DNA from: Phymorhynchus buccinoides
Lineage: Eukaryota; Mollusca; Gastropoda; Neogastropoda; Raphitomidae
DNA: 64,000 nt
Assembly (NCBI GenBank): GCA_017654935.2
Contig: CM065683.1
Coordinates: 4,351,089-4,415,088 of the forward strand
Direction of reading: 5' to 3'
The position numbers were made by a program, and so were the translations under genes. The notes beneath the pieces are model-generated. The model saw nothing but the letters and a program-made list of their open reading frames with translations, was not told the origin of the DNA and searched no databases. Positions 50,659 to 63,105 of this stretch are shown here, piece after piece (position 1 is the stretch's first letter; the number at the start of each line of letters is the position of its first letter).

Positions 50659-52247
50659 ACATAAATATCTTTCACCTTTGGGTTTCGAGAGCCACCTGAA
50701 TCATATGATATGAGGTGGATTTGAGTAAGTGAAATTATATTTAGTAGCATTCAGGGGCACATTGATACAGTGATTTTTGGGTCTCGATTCGAACATGTTT
50801 GAGCTCTGCAAAGGGGTGTATCGAGGCAGTTGTCTTGAGCCACTCGCACTGAAAACATGCAACATTGCAAGGTCTTGTCTGTACTCTCAAATTCAAAAAC
50901 CCTAACCCCAAGTTGCGAACGAGGTGAGCCTTTGAAGTTATATTTTTGAATGTCTAAAGCGTCAGGTTTTTCTCTTATAACGGTACACGTACAAGAAAAT
51001 CTGTGCCATGAAAACGAAGAGTTACATTTTGGGGTGAAAAGTGCTTACTCATGGAGTTCTGTTAATGAACTCTATTTTATATTTTTTGACTTAGGCTCAT
51101 GTTCTCTGAAGGTCTTGAGCATCTGGTCTTTTTGGGTCTGGGTCATGGCATGAGCCCTTAACAACTAATTGGCTTTCAGTTTGGGCAAGCCGGTAGTCCT
51201 AGTCATGTATAAATGTTCCTGTGTGAACTTAATCGATGTGTGTAAAGATGGACATTTAACTAATTTTAAATGGATATATTTTAAACCTAAGAAGTAATGC
51301 CTAAACGATGTAGTCCAAGTGAGCAAGACATGAGAATGAATGATTGGTTTAAAGCGTAAAATATGTGATATTAAGGCTTTGGAAAGAATGTTGTTTTAGA
51401 CGGTGAATTTAATCGTTTGAAATTTGTCTTACGGAAAATGTTTTGGATACTGGAGACTTAAGGATGGTGTTTTCTCTTGTTTTTGTCTCCAGTTTTTACG
51501 GCATGTCTTCGTGATGGAATCAAAGATTGATGAATAAAGCATTTGAATTTCTACGAGGACTGTCAGTGTCAACGTTTGCTAGATTGTGGGGCGGAAATGC
51601 GAGAGCGCAGCAATAGTAAAAACTCGTGGTTGCCGTAGAAGGACCCAACGTCAACGAAGAATTTGGACTTGCCTTCCTTGGTAGCAAAGACACGGCTCTA
51701 AGCGAAATTGTATCTCTGGAGGGACCCAACGTCAAGAATACTGGGACTAGCCTTCCTGAGAAGAAAATGTCTCTTTTGTAGTAAACTTTCGTGTCTGTGA
51801 AGGAACCCTATGTTGGGAAGTTCTTTAAGTTAGCCATTCTCCTGCTGATGAACATTTGGGACTCTTTCCAGAGAAGTTGTTGAAAGACGTGTAACAAATC
51901 ATTCAGACACTCAAAGAAAGTGTATGTTAAGCAACTACCTGCTCCTCATCACGCTGCTCAGCTCAACCAGCAAACGATCTGGTCTTCGCAACTTGGGGTT
52001 AGGGTTTTTGAATTTGAGAGTACACACAAGACCTTGCAATGTTGCATGTTTTCAGTGCAAGTGGCTCAAGACAACTGCCTCGATACACTCCTTTGCAGAG
52101 CTCAAACATGTTCGAATCGAGACCCAAAAATCACTGTATCAATGCACCCCTGAATGCTACTAAATATAATTTCACTTACTCAAATCCACCTCATATCATA
52201 TGATTCAGGTGGCTCTCGAAACCCAAAGGTGAAAGATATTTATGTAT
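50659..52247. mobile_element. 1.6-kb element with about 260-bp inverted repeats
   Basis: 50659-50921 and about 51984-52247 are near-exact reverse complements, from outer TACATAAATATCTTTCACC to inner CCCTAACCCCAAGTTGC. The 1.06-kb interior has no long ORF; it contains AATAAA at 51534-51539 and two similar segments with GGACCCAACGTCAA (51650 and 51722). Looks like a long-TIR, non-autonomous (foldback-type) element; class unknown. Confidence 0.8.
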
Positions 52248-52293
52248 GTAACCTCCTCCAAATGATGGCTAAGTTTAGGAGGATTTACATACC

Positions 52294-52331
<38 letters not shown>

Positions 52332-52971
52332 AATAAGGAGCACAGGGGACATAACTCTCTTCTACTAACACTAGTAACAGACAGTTGATTTACTTCCCTT
52401 GGATTGCTTTAGGAAGTAATTATAAATGAAAGAAAACTATATTAAAGAAAACAGGTACATAGTAATGATTATTTAGTTCTACGATATATTTAAGATTTTA
52501 TGCGAATTTATTTGAAAAGAATAAAGTAAAATGTTATTATTGTTACAAATTCTTATTTTAACTAATCCGCATTTTAACTTCCTGTTTCAATAGGACTTCC
52601 TATTTCCTTTACAACTTTTCTGTCAGTGTTCCACCAGACTTGAAAGGGTGAAGACCTAGATTAGAAGTCTCTCATTGAAAAGAAAGAAGACCTAGAGCGT
52701 GCCTGGACAAGGTATAGTAATTATTGTCATTTTAGTCTTTGGTGTTAATAGAAATGTAATACTAATACAGCACATGGTTTCTTTCTTTGAGCTGTTAGTT
52801 GTTTCTACAACCTTTCTAGTGAATTGCTTAGCAATAATAGGGTTTGTGACCAAACTGTTGCAGCCCAAGTGTATTATATTTATAGTGTAAAACAATAATC
52901 ATTACAATGTGTAATGATGGTAGAATTATTTGTGGGTGAAACTTTGTAAAACACTGTCACTAAAGTGTGAC
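52248..52971. other. Noncoding stretch with (AG)n
   Basis: (GA)n at 52295-52328. Small inverted pair CCTCCTCCAAA and TTTAGGAGGA at 52251-52281. No gene. Confidence 0.6.
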
Positions 52972-53256
52972 AGTAGTTCATTGTGAGAGCCACATGGCTG
53001 ATACCATGAGGCAAGGTGAAAGGGGAGACAAAGAGCTGTGCCAGTAGTTCATTGTGAGAGACACATGGCTGATACCATGAGGCAAGGTGAAAGGGGAGAC
53101 AAAGAGCTGTGCCAGTAGTTCATTGTGAGAGCCACATGGCTGATACCATGAGGCAAGGTGAAAGGGGAGACAAAGAGCTGTGCCAGTAGTTCATTGTGAG
53201 AGACACATGGCTGATACCATGAGGCAAGGTGAAAGGGGAGACAATTGGGTCGTGGC
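52972..53256. repeat. 71-bp tandem repeat, four units
   Basis: AGTAGTTCATTGTGAGAG recurs at 52972, 53043, 53114 and 53185, each unit continuing with CACATGGCTGATACCATGAG and AGGTGAAAGGGGAGACAA. Units 1 and 3 share GCCACATGG, units 2 and 4 GACACATGG, suggesting duplication of a two-unit block. Confidence 0.92.
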
Positions 53257-53790
53257 AAGCTGTAATTTGACTGATGCAAAGAACATCAGTGAGTTTAGGG
53301 ATTTGGTTGTATTATTTGGATGTTATTTTGGTATTCATGAATGAATGTTCTTGTGTTTTATTTTTGTGTGGGTTTTAAGGTAAAATATACTGACTGGTTA
53401 AAGGTATTTTGGGGATAAACTATTGGAAAGTTCTGGATGGAAATGTTCTCTTTTAGAAAGGGTATAAAGAGAACATTGCAACTAGCCATGTGGTGTAGAT
53501 CATGTAATTAGAATGTAAAATTATTATGCTTCTACCAGGGGAAGGCTAGTTGTTGAGGATGAATAGGATTATTCATCCATGGAAAGTAGTATAGCCTAAC
53601 TGGGTGTTCCATGTGATCACCTCAATATGAGTTAGACATAACTTGACTTTTCCATGATATTTTGGTTTTGGTTTTGAATAGCTGTGGCATCAGCTCGGGG
53701 TAAATGGATTATTGGAAACCAATAATATTTTGAGGGAACTCGGTTTGAGTTATCCAAGTGCATACCACTACCAGTCAGAGTATTCTGTTG
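53257..53790. other. Noncoding stretch
   Basis: Nothing recognised. It could still be part of the LTR that follows if the boundary chosen below is wrong. Confidence 0.4.
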
Positions 53791-54478
53791 TGTAACAAGT
53801 GTAACAATTTTGTGCTGTAGTTGCTTATAGTTATAATGGATTAATGGGAGTATGACTTTTTAAGCATGTTTTATATTTGTGTTGTGTGAAAATAATGTAC
53901 CGGTAAGTTTACATTCGGTTATTTTCAGGTCTGTCAGTAATAATTGCTTTGTTTGATTTGATGTTATCTTATTAGTTGATACCTGATGGTGAAATCAAAG
54001 TAAAACATGATCGCATTGTTATAATGTTATTTTTAGTCAATTTAGGTTTTAGTTGATAAATATTAATGCTTAATGTTGTTTATCTTTCAGGAGCGCATAT
54101 TCTTCTTTCCTTTCTTTGCCTATTTCTAATTTTAAACCCAATTCGCCTCTCAGTGATTCTTCTTATTTCTTTTGTTATATCAATCTTGTTTGAATTTGAC
54201 ACTGGCGGTATCATTTAGCTAGTTAGTTAGTGTAATTGGATAACATTTCTTTGGGTTTGGACTTTTAAGATTATTAATTTGTTCGTTTATTTTTCAAGTT
54301 GTTTTTATTTTAATAAATCAGTGAACTCATACCGAATCTCGGTGTTTTTGTGTCTCTGGAAGACTTTCTGAAAGATTGACTCTAACGCTCTAGTTTTGTA
54401 GCTCAACCCGAACCCGAGTCCCGCTCCTGTAAATTGGTAATTTGGGGTTTTACGAGGAGTGGGTTACACAAAATGGCG
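53791..54478 (+). repeat. 5' LTR of a second Ty3/gypsy element (left boundary uncertain)
   Basis: The right end GGAGTGGGTTACA at 54478 is fixed by the adjacent PBS and by the inverted copy at 63770-64000, which matches the last 230 bp at roughly 98%. The left end is put at TGTAAC (53791 or 53800), mirroring GTTACA, but this is a guess. It contains AATAAA at about 54313-54318. Confidence 0.7.
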
Positions 54479-54550
54479 CCCAATAAGGGACGAGCTATGA
54501 CATTCTAGAGAACTTAAGTTTTAGATTCAAGCCATAAGAGAGTATTATTG

Positions 54551-54590
<40 letters not shown>

Positions 54591-54675
54591 ATAACAGAAT
54601 AATTGTAGTGTAAGCAATAGGGATACCGGTCAGTTTGAACACAGATTGATGGCAGAAGTATAAGTGTTACTAGAG
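54479..54675 (+). other. Primer-binding site and leader of the second gypsy element
   Basis: TGGCGCCCAATAAGGGAC (54484-54501) starts 5 bp after the LTR. Its first eight bases match the tRNA-Lys type PBS of retroviruses (TGGCGCCC), though the rest differs. The leader holds an unusual homopolymer of about 32 A at 54557-54588. The gag ATG follows at 54676. Confidence 0.75.
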
Positions 54676-55833
54676 ATGGCATCGGGGGGAAATGGAATTC
54701 CGGCTGGAGAGGATGGAGCCGTCTTCGAAGGAGACGAAAAAGCGTCAGAAGGAGGCAGAATAGCAGCTGGAGGTGGATCGATGGTGAATGGGGAGAAGCA
54801 GGATCTGGAACTTCCCCGCATGGCAGCTGATGAGGTCACGCTCCTGAGAAAGAAAATAGCGGACCTCACGATGCAGCATGAACGGGAGATAGGGGAGCTG
54901 AGACAATTAATGACTCAGTTCGAAAAAAGCTCCAGATTGGGTCAACAGGAAGAGAGGGTGGCGTCAGCACAGGCGGCACCAGTACACTTTCGTGTGAACT
55001 TTCCAAATCAACATCATTTGAAGGTTTTCACGGGGGACCCTCCCAAAGGAGGTGCAGAAGTGGACGTTGAGAGGTGGCTAGAACAGGCGGCAATGTTTTT
55101 AAAGAATGACGATGTAAGGGAGTGCGATTCCCGGTTAGTATCCAGCCTTAGGGGTGCTGCCGCAGGCACAATCACAGAGTGCAACACAAATGACGAAATT
55201 GTGGACACAATAAGAACGGTGTTCGGGACCCTGACAGACCCCGCAGAAATGATAAACGACTTCGCAAACAGGAAAATAACATCAAAAGAAACGCCTGAAA
55301 ACTTTCTCAGAAGTCTATATGCAGAAATTCTGCATATAGACCAGTACGCAAATCTGAAGAGGGACGATTTGAACACTAAGCTGTTCAGAACTTTCTGTGT
55401 TGGGATGCAAACAGTGCATCCTCTCTTAGTTTTGGAACTGGGGAACAAGTTTGGGAAACCAGGATTGGCGAGCCCGGGTTTCGCCGAGGTGTACAAGAAG
55501 GTGAGGGAGCTGTCGGCGCTTCTTGTGACGGAGGGGGGAAAACCTGCGGTGTACCAACACGCACAGCAGGTTGGCACAGAACAGCAGGTCAGCACAGAAG
55601 TGTCGCCCCAGCTGATCCGACAAATCACGAAGGAGGTGACGGCACAACTGGCTGAGAAGCCAAAAACCTTTCCACCAAACCAGCGCAGACCATCCCACTG
55701 TTGGCGGTGCGGACAAATGGGACACCACAGGGCCAGGTGCACCAATCCCCCCAACCCAGACTTAGTCGCGCAGAGAGAAGAGGAGAGACGGCAGCATTTC
55801 CGACAGAAGTCGGGAAACGGATTGCGGCCGTAG
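54676..55833 (+). CDS. Gag protein of the second Ty3/gypsy element
   Basis: 385 codons plus stop from ATG 54676 (MASGGNGIPAGEDG). An open frame extends 4 codons upstream without an ATG. Short coiled-coil-like stretch EVTLLRKKIADLTMQHE (about 55-75); gag capsid-like region (about 110-270, with VERWLEQAAMFL and SKETPENFLRSLY); CCHC zinc knuckle CWRCGQMGHHRARC near the end (about residues 343-356). Stop TAG at 55831-55833, overlapping pol, which is in the -1 frame. Confidence 0.9.
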   Translation: MASGGNGIPAGEDGAVFEGDEKASEGGRIAAGGGSMVNGEKQDLELPRMAADEVTLLRKKIADLTMQHEREIGELRQLMTQFEKSSRLGQQEERVASAQAAPVHFRVNFPNQHHLKVFTGDPPKGGAEVDVERWLEQAAMFLKNDDVRECDSRLVSSLRGAAAGTITECNTNDEIVDTIRTVFGTLTDPAEMINDFANRKITSKETPENFLRSLYAEILHIDQYANLKRDDLNTKLFRTFCVGMQTVHPLLVLELGNKFGKPGLASPGFAEVYKKVRELSALLVTEGGKPAVYQHAQQVGTEQQVSTEVSPQLIRQITKEVTAQLAEKPKTFPPNQRRPSHCWRCGQMGHHRARCTNPPNPDLVAQREEERRQHFRQKSGNGLRP

Positions 55834-58800
55834 GTGAGGGACGCCCCACGGCTAAGGCGACTGATAGTCTCATGATCGACGCAGCCCGTGCCAAGCTGGG
55901 GGTAGAAGCAGTGGACCAGGGCCTGCTGGTACTCAAACCAGTGACAGTACACCCTAACACTAAGATAGAACTGCCGCCGGGACAGACATTAGAATTAGGG
56001 GGTCAAATCATTCAATCCCGACCAGTTCGAAATGTTGTGGTATATCCCCGGACAGGAGAGACATTACCCAAAGGACTCAACATACGGTCCGCAAAAGTAT
56101 TCGACGAGACTACTCCGCGAGTGAGTCTGACTGTACAGAATGTTTCAAAGAAATCCATACAGCTAAAATCAGATTGTGTCTTAGCTGAACTGGAAATTGG
56201 TGGGGAAAATAGGGGGAAGGACATTTCGATGCAAGCATTAGTAGGGCCTAGTTGTCAGTCACTACTGACCATAGACGGTGTGCCCACTACCTGTCTCCTT
56301 GACAGTGGATCACAAGTGACTGTGATCTCTGAGTCGTTTTATAACCAACACTTACAATCTGTTGAACTGAAATCGATGGAGGAAATAGGGAGGGATTTCA
56401 GGGTGATTGGGGCAGGGGGGCATACAGTAGCTTATAAGGGGTTTGTACAGGTATCTGTGACGCTACCGGAAGATGTCGTGGGAACTGGAAGGGCAGTAGA
56501 AACTGTGGCACTGGTAGGTGCGGACACAAGTTTTAGTGATCAGATTCCTGTAATTATAGGCACTAACACATTGAAGCTGTTCGCGTCTCACTGTCAAGAA
56601 CGTTCAGGGAAGTTATTTTACTCCCACATCCCTATTAGGTGCGAAGTGGCCCTCATGTACGCGAACATGCAGAACATGGACAAAGATGGAAAGATTGGAT
56701 GTGTGAGAGTGCGTGAGAGACAGGTACGGATTCCCGCGGGAGATGTTGTTGATGTTAAAGCGGTGGGAAGAGGGATTGCTGGACAAAATTTAGCTTCTGT
56801 ATTAATACAAGGACCTGAAGAAAATGTTTTGGAAGAAGGATTAAGAATTATTGCATGCAAGGTCCCTGTTGAAAATTTGTCTTTTTTGAAACTTTGTGTG
56901 CAAAATGTTTCAGACCATGATATTGTGTTGAAGAAGAATCAAATTATTGCTGATGTTATTGCATTTGAAACAGAATATTCCATTGATGGTGTGTTGCACG
57001 CTTTAGATACAATAGTCAACAATGATGAACAAGAGAAAGATTCTAATGTTTGTTTTTCAGCAGCACAACAAAAGGTGACTTCACCTACCGACAAACCACC
57101 AATGACATTCCACTTTGGAGAAAACACTCCAGAAGAGTGGAAATGCCGCTTTGAAGCGAAGTTGCAAACGTTTCGTGATGTGTTCATTGAAAATGAATTT
57201 GACATAGGTAACGTGGACACAGCAGAATGTGACATCGCATTAGAGCCAGGACCCCCTATACGAGAAAGACCCAGACCATTACCGCCTGGAGAATTGGAGG
57301 AAGTGAGACAGCACATCCAAGGTTTGCTAGATGCAAATATTATTGTACCTTCTGTAAGTGACTTTAGTTCTCCTATTGTTGTTGTCAGGAAGAAATCAGG
57401 TGCATTAAGGATGTGTGTCGATTATCGACGAGTGAACAGCCGCATAGTTAAAGACAACTATGCAATACCTAAGGTTGAGGATTTGTTTTTGACGTTGAAT
57501 GGGGCGCAATATTTCTCGACGATGGACTTGTCAAAGGCCTATTATCAGGTTCCGTTGACAGAGCGTGCCCAACGCGTCTCAGCATTTACAACACCGATTG
57601 GGACTTACCAGTGGCTGCGCATGCCTATGGGATTAAAGAATTCAGGTAGTTGTTTCCAAAGGCTTATGGAAAGAGTATTTGCTGACATGAACTTAGTGGA
57701 TCTGATCGTCTTCCTTGACGATATCTTAGTTCATGGCAAAACTCTTGAGGAACTTGAAGAACGGACCATATCAGCCCTCAGTAGGTTAAGGTGTTTCAAA
57801 CTTAAACTTGATCCAGAAAAATGCATTTTTGGAACATCTGAGGTGAGGCATTTGGGTTTTGTTATCTCAAAAGATGGTGTCAAACCAGATCCAGACAAGG
57901 TAAAAGCTTTGCGAGAATGGCCTGTGCCAAAGACGGTCAGGGACGTCAAGTCATACCTTGGATTCGCAGGTTTTTACCGACGTTTTGTGCCTAAATTTGC
58001 TCAGATTGCTCGACCACTGTTCAACTTGACAGCTGGTTATGTACCATCCAAGAAAAAGAAGAAAAAGATGAAGGGAGACCAACCAACACTGAATTTGTCA
58101 TCAGACATATCACATCTGTGGGGAAGTGAGCACCAAGATGCTTTTGAGAAATTGCTTGAAATCTTGTCTTCGGAGCCGGTTATGGGGATAGCAGACAAGT
58201 CAAAGACTTTCAGTTTGAATTGTGATGCAAGTGGTTTTGGACTAGGAGCTGTTCTGTACCAATACCAGAATGAGCAGCAGAAAGTCATTGCCTATGCGAG
58301 TAGGGGCTTAAACAAGACAGAGTCAAATTACCCCGCACATAAGCGAGAATTCTTAGCCCTCAAGTGGGCACTTGAAAAGTTCCATGACTATGTGCTAGGT
58401 TGTAAAGTCATTGTGTATACAGATAACAATCCTTTGTGTTACGTCTTAAAGACGGCAAAACTTGATGCAACCAGTCACAGATGGTTAGCTGGACTGTCAG
58501 TGTATGATCTAGAGATTAGGTACAAAAAGGGATCAACACATATAGATGCCGACTCACTGTCTCGCCTCCCACAAGAACCAACAAAAGAAGATGATGAGTA
58601 TCTGAAAACCAAAGAAAAGATTGACTTTCTGTTAAGTAAGGCTAAGCCAGTTGAAGACGACTGCGGGGAAAGAACAGAAATCAAGCAATGTGAACTACAA
58701 GCTGTATGTCAAGCTCATGGGATTTATGAAGCAAATAGCAACAGGTTGGGAATAGAAGCAACAATGGAAAATGGTGCTGAACTGGGAAAAGATCTGCATA

Positions 58801-60266
58801 ATGAATTTTCTTTCCCAGCTGTAGACCAGATTTTGAAAGATCCCACCAAAATCCCTGATGATATATTAGAACCTGACGTAATAATTGATGCTGTGACCCA
58901 AAAAGAATGGCGACATTTGCAACGAGCAGACAATGAAATAGCAGTAGTCATCCAGCATTTAGAAGCAAAAAAGAGACTAGATATGAAAAATCAACAAGAA
59001 GGTTCTGCTGCTCTTCGCATTTTTGCTAGAGAACAAGGAAAATTACATCTCAAACAAGGAGTTTTGTATCGTAAAACAGTGGATGTGCATGGACAACCTG
59101 TTGAACAGTTAGTGATACCCAAATCGCACAGAGAAGAAGCAATGAAGGGAGTTCACGAAGATCTATTTCACACCCACTTTGATGGTGCTATCCGGCAGGC
59201 TAGGAGAAGATATTTCTGGCCTTTCATGGCCACTGATTTGAAGAAGAGGATTGAACGTTGCATGAGGTGTAAACGTAGTAAAGCGCAACCACAGAGAGCA
59301 GAAATGCATTCATTGACTTCAACATACCCGTTGCAACTATTATCTATTGATTTTCTAACCATTGAGCTTAAAGGTGTGAAACAGAACATTTTGGTTGTCA
59401 TGGATCACTTTACTAAATTTGCACAAGCTTTTCTAACCAGAGATCAGACTGCCAAGACTGTTGCAGCTACTCTGTGGAGCAAATTCTTTATGGTGTATGG
59501 TTTTCCAAGCAAAATCCTGACAGATCAAGGGAGAGATTTTGAATCGGAAATGTTGAAAGAAGTATGTAGGATAGCAGGGATTGATAAGGTGCGTACATCA
59601 TCCTATCATCCACAAAGTAACCCTGTTGAACGTTGGAATCGTACTCTGATTGGCATGCTACGCACCTTAGAGGATGATCAAAAGAAAGACTGGAGAAAAT
59701 ATTTGCAACCAGTGGTACATGCGTACAATTCTTCCATCCATGAAAGTACAGGTTTCAGTCCTTATTACCTTTTCTTCGGGCGACACCCAAGATTGCCAAT
59801 TGACCTGGCTTTTGGAATTAATCTAAACAAGGGTGTCCAAACAACCAAACAGTATGTAAGAGAACTGAAGCGAACCTTAGGAGAAGCTTACCAACGTGCG
59901 CAAGACCAAATGAAAAAGACGGCTCAACAAAACAAAGCAAGGTATGATGTCAGAGCACATGCCGCAGATTTAGAACCTGGAGACAGAGTCCTTGTAAGAA
60001 GATTGGGACCAAGGCTGGACTCAAAAGTCTGCGACAGGTGGGAGAAGGACGTATACACGGTAGTTTCCAAGTCACATGGACTACCAGTGTACACTGTAAA
60101 ACCAGAAAGAAGTTCAGGGCCTGTACGGACTTTGCACAGGAATGTATTGCTGCCAATAGGTATGCTAGGTGAAGAATTTGAAGAAGAGAAGACAGAACCA
60201 GAGCGGATAGCAAAAAGACAGAAAGGTCCAGATAGGGAGGAAAGTTGTCCTGCGTATCAAGAGGAT
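55701..60266 (+). CDS. Pol polyprotein of the second Ty3/gypsy element (open into the gap)
   Basis: Open for 1522 codons up to the N run; expressed as a gag-pol fusion by frameshifting, so the first part of the frame is not translated on its own. Domains: aspartic protease CLLDSGSQVTVIS (about 199); reverse transcriptase (RMCVDYRRVN about 570, FLDDILVHG about 671); a Lys-rich insertion KKKKKKMKGD (about 785); RNase H NCDASGFGLG (about 840) to IDADSLSRLP; integrase HHCC domain CMRCKRSKA (about 1153-1193), DDE core SIDFLT to NPVERWNR (about 1216-1306), then a C-terminal region ending YTVKPERSSG and LHRNVLLPI. This is the ordinary gypsy order, unlike the tandem elements at 3-16 kb. No stop or frameshift was found in the visible part. 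Confidence 0.92.
55812..55853 (+). promoter_or_regulatory. Programmed -1 ribosomal frameshift signal between gag and pol
   Basis: The heptamer G GGA AAC (55812-55818) lies in gag phase and fits the X XXY YYZ slippery rule; GGGAAAC is used by some retroviruses. A 7-nt spacer precedes a stem of GGCCGT (55826-55831) with ACGGCT (55848-55853, one G-U pair), inside which GGG and CCC can form a second stem. The gag stop follows 13 bases after the heptamer. A -1 shift enters the pol frame at GKRIAAVGEG. Confidence 0.85.
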
Positions 60267-60766
60267 NNNNNNNNNNNNNNNNNNNNNNNNNNNNNNNNNN
60301 NNNNNNNNNNNNNNNNNNNNNNNNNNNNNNNNNNNNNNNNNNNNNNNNNNNNNNNNNNNNNNNNNNNNNNNNNNNNNNNNNNNNNNNNNNNNNNNNNNNN
60401 NNNNNNNNNNNNNNNNNNNNNNNNNNNNNNNNNNNNNNNNNNNNNNNNNNNNNNNNNNNNNNNNNNNNNNNNNNNNNNNNNNNNNNNNNNNNNNNNNNNN
60501 NNNNNNNNNNNNNNNNNNNNNNNNNNNNNNNNNNNNNNNNNNNNNNNNNNNNNNNNNNNNNNNNNNNNNNNNNNNNNNNNNNNNNNNNNNNNNNNNNNNN
60601 NNNNNNNNNNNNNNNNNNNNNNNNNNNNNNNNNNNNNNNNNNNNNNNNNNNNNNNNNNNNNNNNNNNNNNNNNNNNNNNNNNNNNNNNNNNNNNNNNNNN
60701 NNNNNNNNNNNNNNNNNNNNNNNNNNNNNNNNNNNNNNNNNNNNNNNNNNNNNNNNNNNNNNNNNN
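60267..60766. other. Assembly gap, 500 N
   Basis: Exactly 500 N. The expected pol end, polypurine tract and 3' LTR of the second gypsy element are not found after it. Confidence 0.98.
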
Positions 60767-61248
60767 CCTTGTAAGACCTTCCGAAATCTTCTTCTTCTTC
60801 TTCTTCTTCGATCGCTCAGACAGTTTCCTATCAATTATGAGCGCAGATGCGTCATGCTGCCATTATGCGCCTAAGTAAGAAATAATTAGGCCCAGTCTTC
60901 GGCTGGAGGAATTATTTTTGAAAGTGTTTCTTGAAAAAAAGGGCAGGAGAATGGGTCGGAAAGGCAGAAAAAATTAGTAGATGACAGCAAGCAAGGGGAA
61001 AAGGCAGAGTCAAAGAGAGTGACAGATCAGAGGAAGTTACAAGCACAGAACTTCCAGAAGGTGGGGGAACTATTTTTATGCAAAGATCCCCCGGTATCCC
61101 CACGGGGGGTGCAGGTCTTTTATAAAGGGAGGTCTTATATAAGGGAGGTAATTTTTAATACTTACAAAGAAGGGCAATGTCTAAGAGAAGTAGGTCTTAT
61201 ATGGGAGGGAGTCGTATAATGGGAGGTCTTATAAGGGAGGTTCCACTG
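60767..61248. mobile_element. Pogo-like MITE carrying a family A insertion
   Basis: The right end GGTCTTATAAGGGAGG and TTCCACTG (to 61248) is the reverse of the terminus at 42201. The left contig end CCTTGTAAGACCTTCCGAAA resembles the matching left terminus with its first bases lost in the gap. Inside, GGTCTTATATAAGGGAGGTA repeats. Family A sequence (AAGTTACAAGCACAGAAC, GGTGGGGGAACTATTTTTAT) occupies 60905-61115. Confidence 0.6.
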
Positions 61249-62329
61249 TTTCTTGTCTTGTATCTCGTTTAAAACCTTTCATACGTGGGTGTGACAGGAC
61301 GGAAGACAGGTGGCAGTAAGTAACTGGCCTGATTTTTTGTTTTGTTGGCCCGTTCGTCTGTCTGTGTGTATGTGTGTTTGTGCATCATGATTTTGCCTGC
61401 TGTTTGTCTGTCTGTCCGTCCATGTATGCTAATTGTAATTGTCATGGATGTGTGTCCATCCGGTCTGTTTGTTGATTGTCATTGTAATGGAATTAACAGA
61501 CGTTGTTACATACATCCCCCACCCCCACGTCCCTACCCTCCACTATGTTTTTGTGGGGTTTTTGGACACGTGTAACTGGTTGCATTTTGATGCGTGTGAT
61601 GTTGTATGTTCAGTGTTCTGGCATTTGACGAGTTTGTTTGCATAAAGTTTAGACATTTTCGTTCAGCTCTGTCTGATCGCTTTGGCTTTTCTTGTGATAT
61701 TTTGCTCATTTTATGTATTTTAATATCACTAATGTAACCATGATTCTCCCCCACCCCCCACCTCTCTCCCCCTTTCCATGCCCTTCACAATAGAACTTAG
61801 AAGCAGATTGAGATTTTTCATTTTCCCACAACTGAAAATCATTCACAGTGTGAACTGTGGTGTGGCTCTTCATCTATGAGTACTGTGGGTACTGTAGAAC
61901 TTTCACACAATAAAATAGATGTAGATACTGTAGATAGATGGCCTGAGTTTTTGAAGAATATGTTAACGCATGCAACCCCATCCCACACCAAACAAATATG
62001 TCCTACATGCATGTATTATTTCACTCTCTGCATATATATATAAAATGTGTTCGGTCATACTGAGAGTGAGAAGCACCACCACAGAGTGACAGACATGATA
62101 AACATATCATACAGTACAAACACATGCATGCTCGCACGTGTGCGGACGCACACGCTCCCTCTCTCTTTTTTCTATCTCAATCACACACAAACAGCCATTA
62201 TTGCATGCACACGTATGTGTACACAATTATGCTTGCATGCTTTAGCGAGGAAGAGTAAACATGAGCGCACATGCTCTCTCTCACACACAGACACGCACAC
62301 ACATGCACACACACACATGCACGTGTGCA

Positions 62330-62330
<1 letters not shown>
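61249..62330. other. Noncoding stretch
   Basis: Short TGTCTGTCTG-type runs near 61360-61420 and CA-rich patches from 62120. No gene recognised. Confidence 0.6.
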
Positions 62331-62387
<57 letters not shown>

Positions 62388-62392
62388 CGCTT
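62331..62392. repeat. (CT)n microsatellite
   Basis: About 60 bp of nearly pure CT. Confidence 0.98.
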
Positions 62393-62585
62393 TCTCAAAA
62401 AGAGGGGAGGAGTATAGGTAAACGATGAGGACAAGAGAGAGGGAGAGAGAGATTTGTTGTGTGTTTCTTTTTCTTTTCTCATTTTCTTATATTGTTGGCA
62501 AAATGAAAACAAGCCTGTGCTTATTCTTTTCCAGCATTAAAAAAAAGATTTGTTCGTTCATTCTTTCTCACACTCACATACACAC
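62393..62585. other. Spacer between microsatellites
   Basis: Nothing recognised. Confidence 0.5.
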
Positions 62586-62590
62586 ACAAA

Positions 62591-62660
<70 letters not shown>

Positions 62661-62669
62661 ACACATGTA

Positions 62670-62743
<74 letters not shown>

Positions 62744-62770
62744 CACACACATGTACACACACACACACAT

Positions 62771-62838
<68 letters not shown>

Positions 62839-62844
62839 GCACGC
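62586..62844. repeat. (CA)n microsatellite, about 260 bp
   Basis: Long CA run with a few ATGTACA interruptions and a GCAC variant at the right end. Frames across it on both strands are open but meaningless. Confidence 0.98.
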
Positions 62845-63002
62845 ACATTTGAAAAACAAACAAACAACAGCAAACAGACGAAAACATGAAGCAATGAAGC
62901 AAACAAAATCTGATTGTGTGTCCCTAGCCTTGAAATTGAATTCCCTTCTACTGAGTATTTAGCATGACATTCACTGCTTGACCTTTCCCCTTTTCCACTT
63001 TG

Positions 63003-63003
<1 letters not shown>

Positions 63004-63086
<83 letters not shown>

Positions 63087-63105
63087 CAGACAGACAGACA
63101 GACTG
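63004..63105. repeat. (GA)n and (GACA)n microsatellite
   Basis: Pure GA to about 63078, then GACAGACAGACA to about 63105. Confidence 0.97.

Noticed and set aside
54664..54675. Gag start at the GTG upstream of the ATG
   Set aside because: A eukaryotic element would use the ATG at 54676; the four preceding codons are only an open extension.
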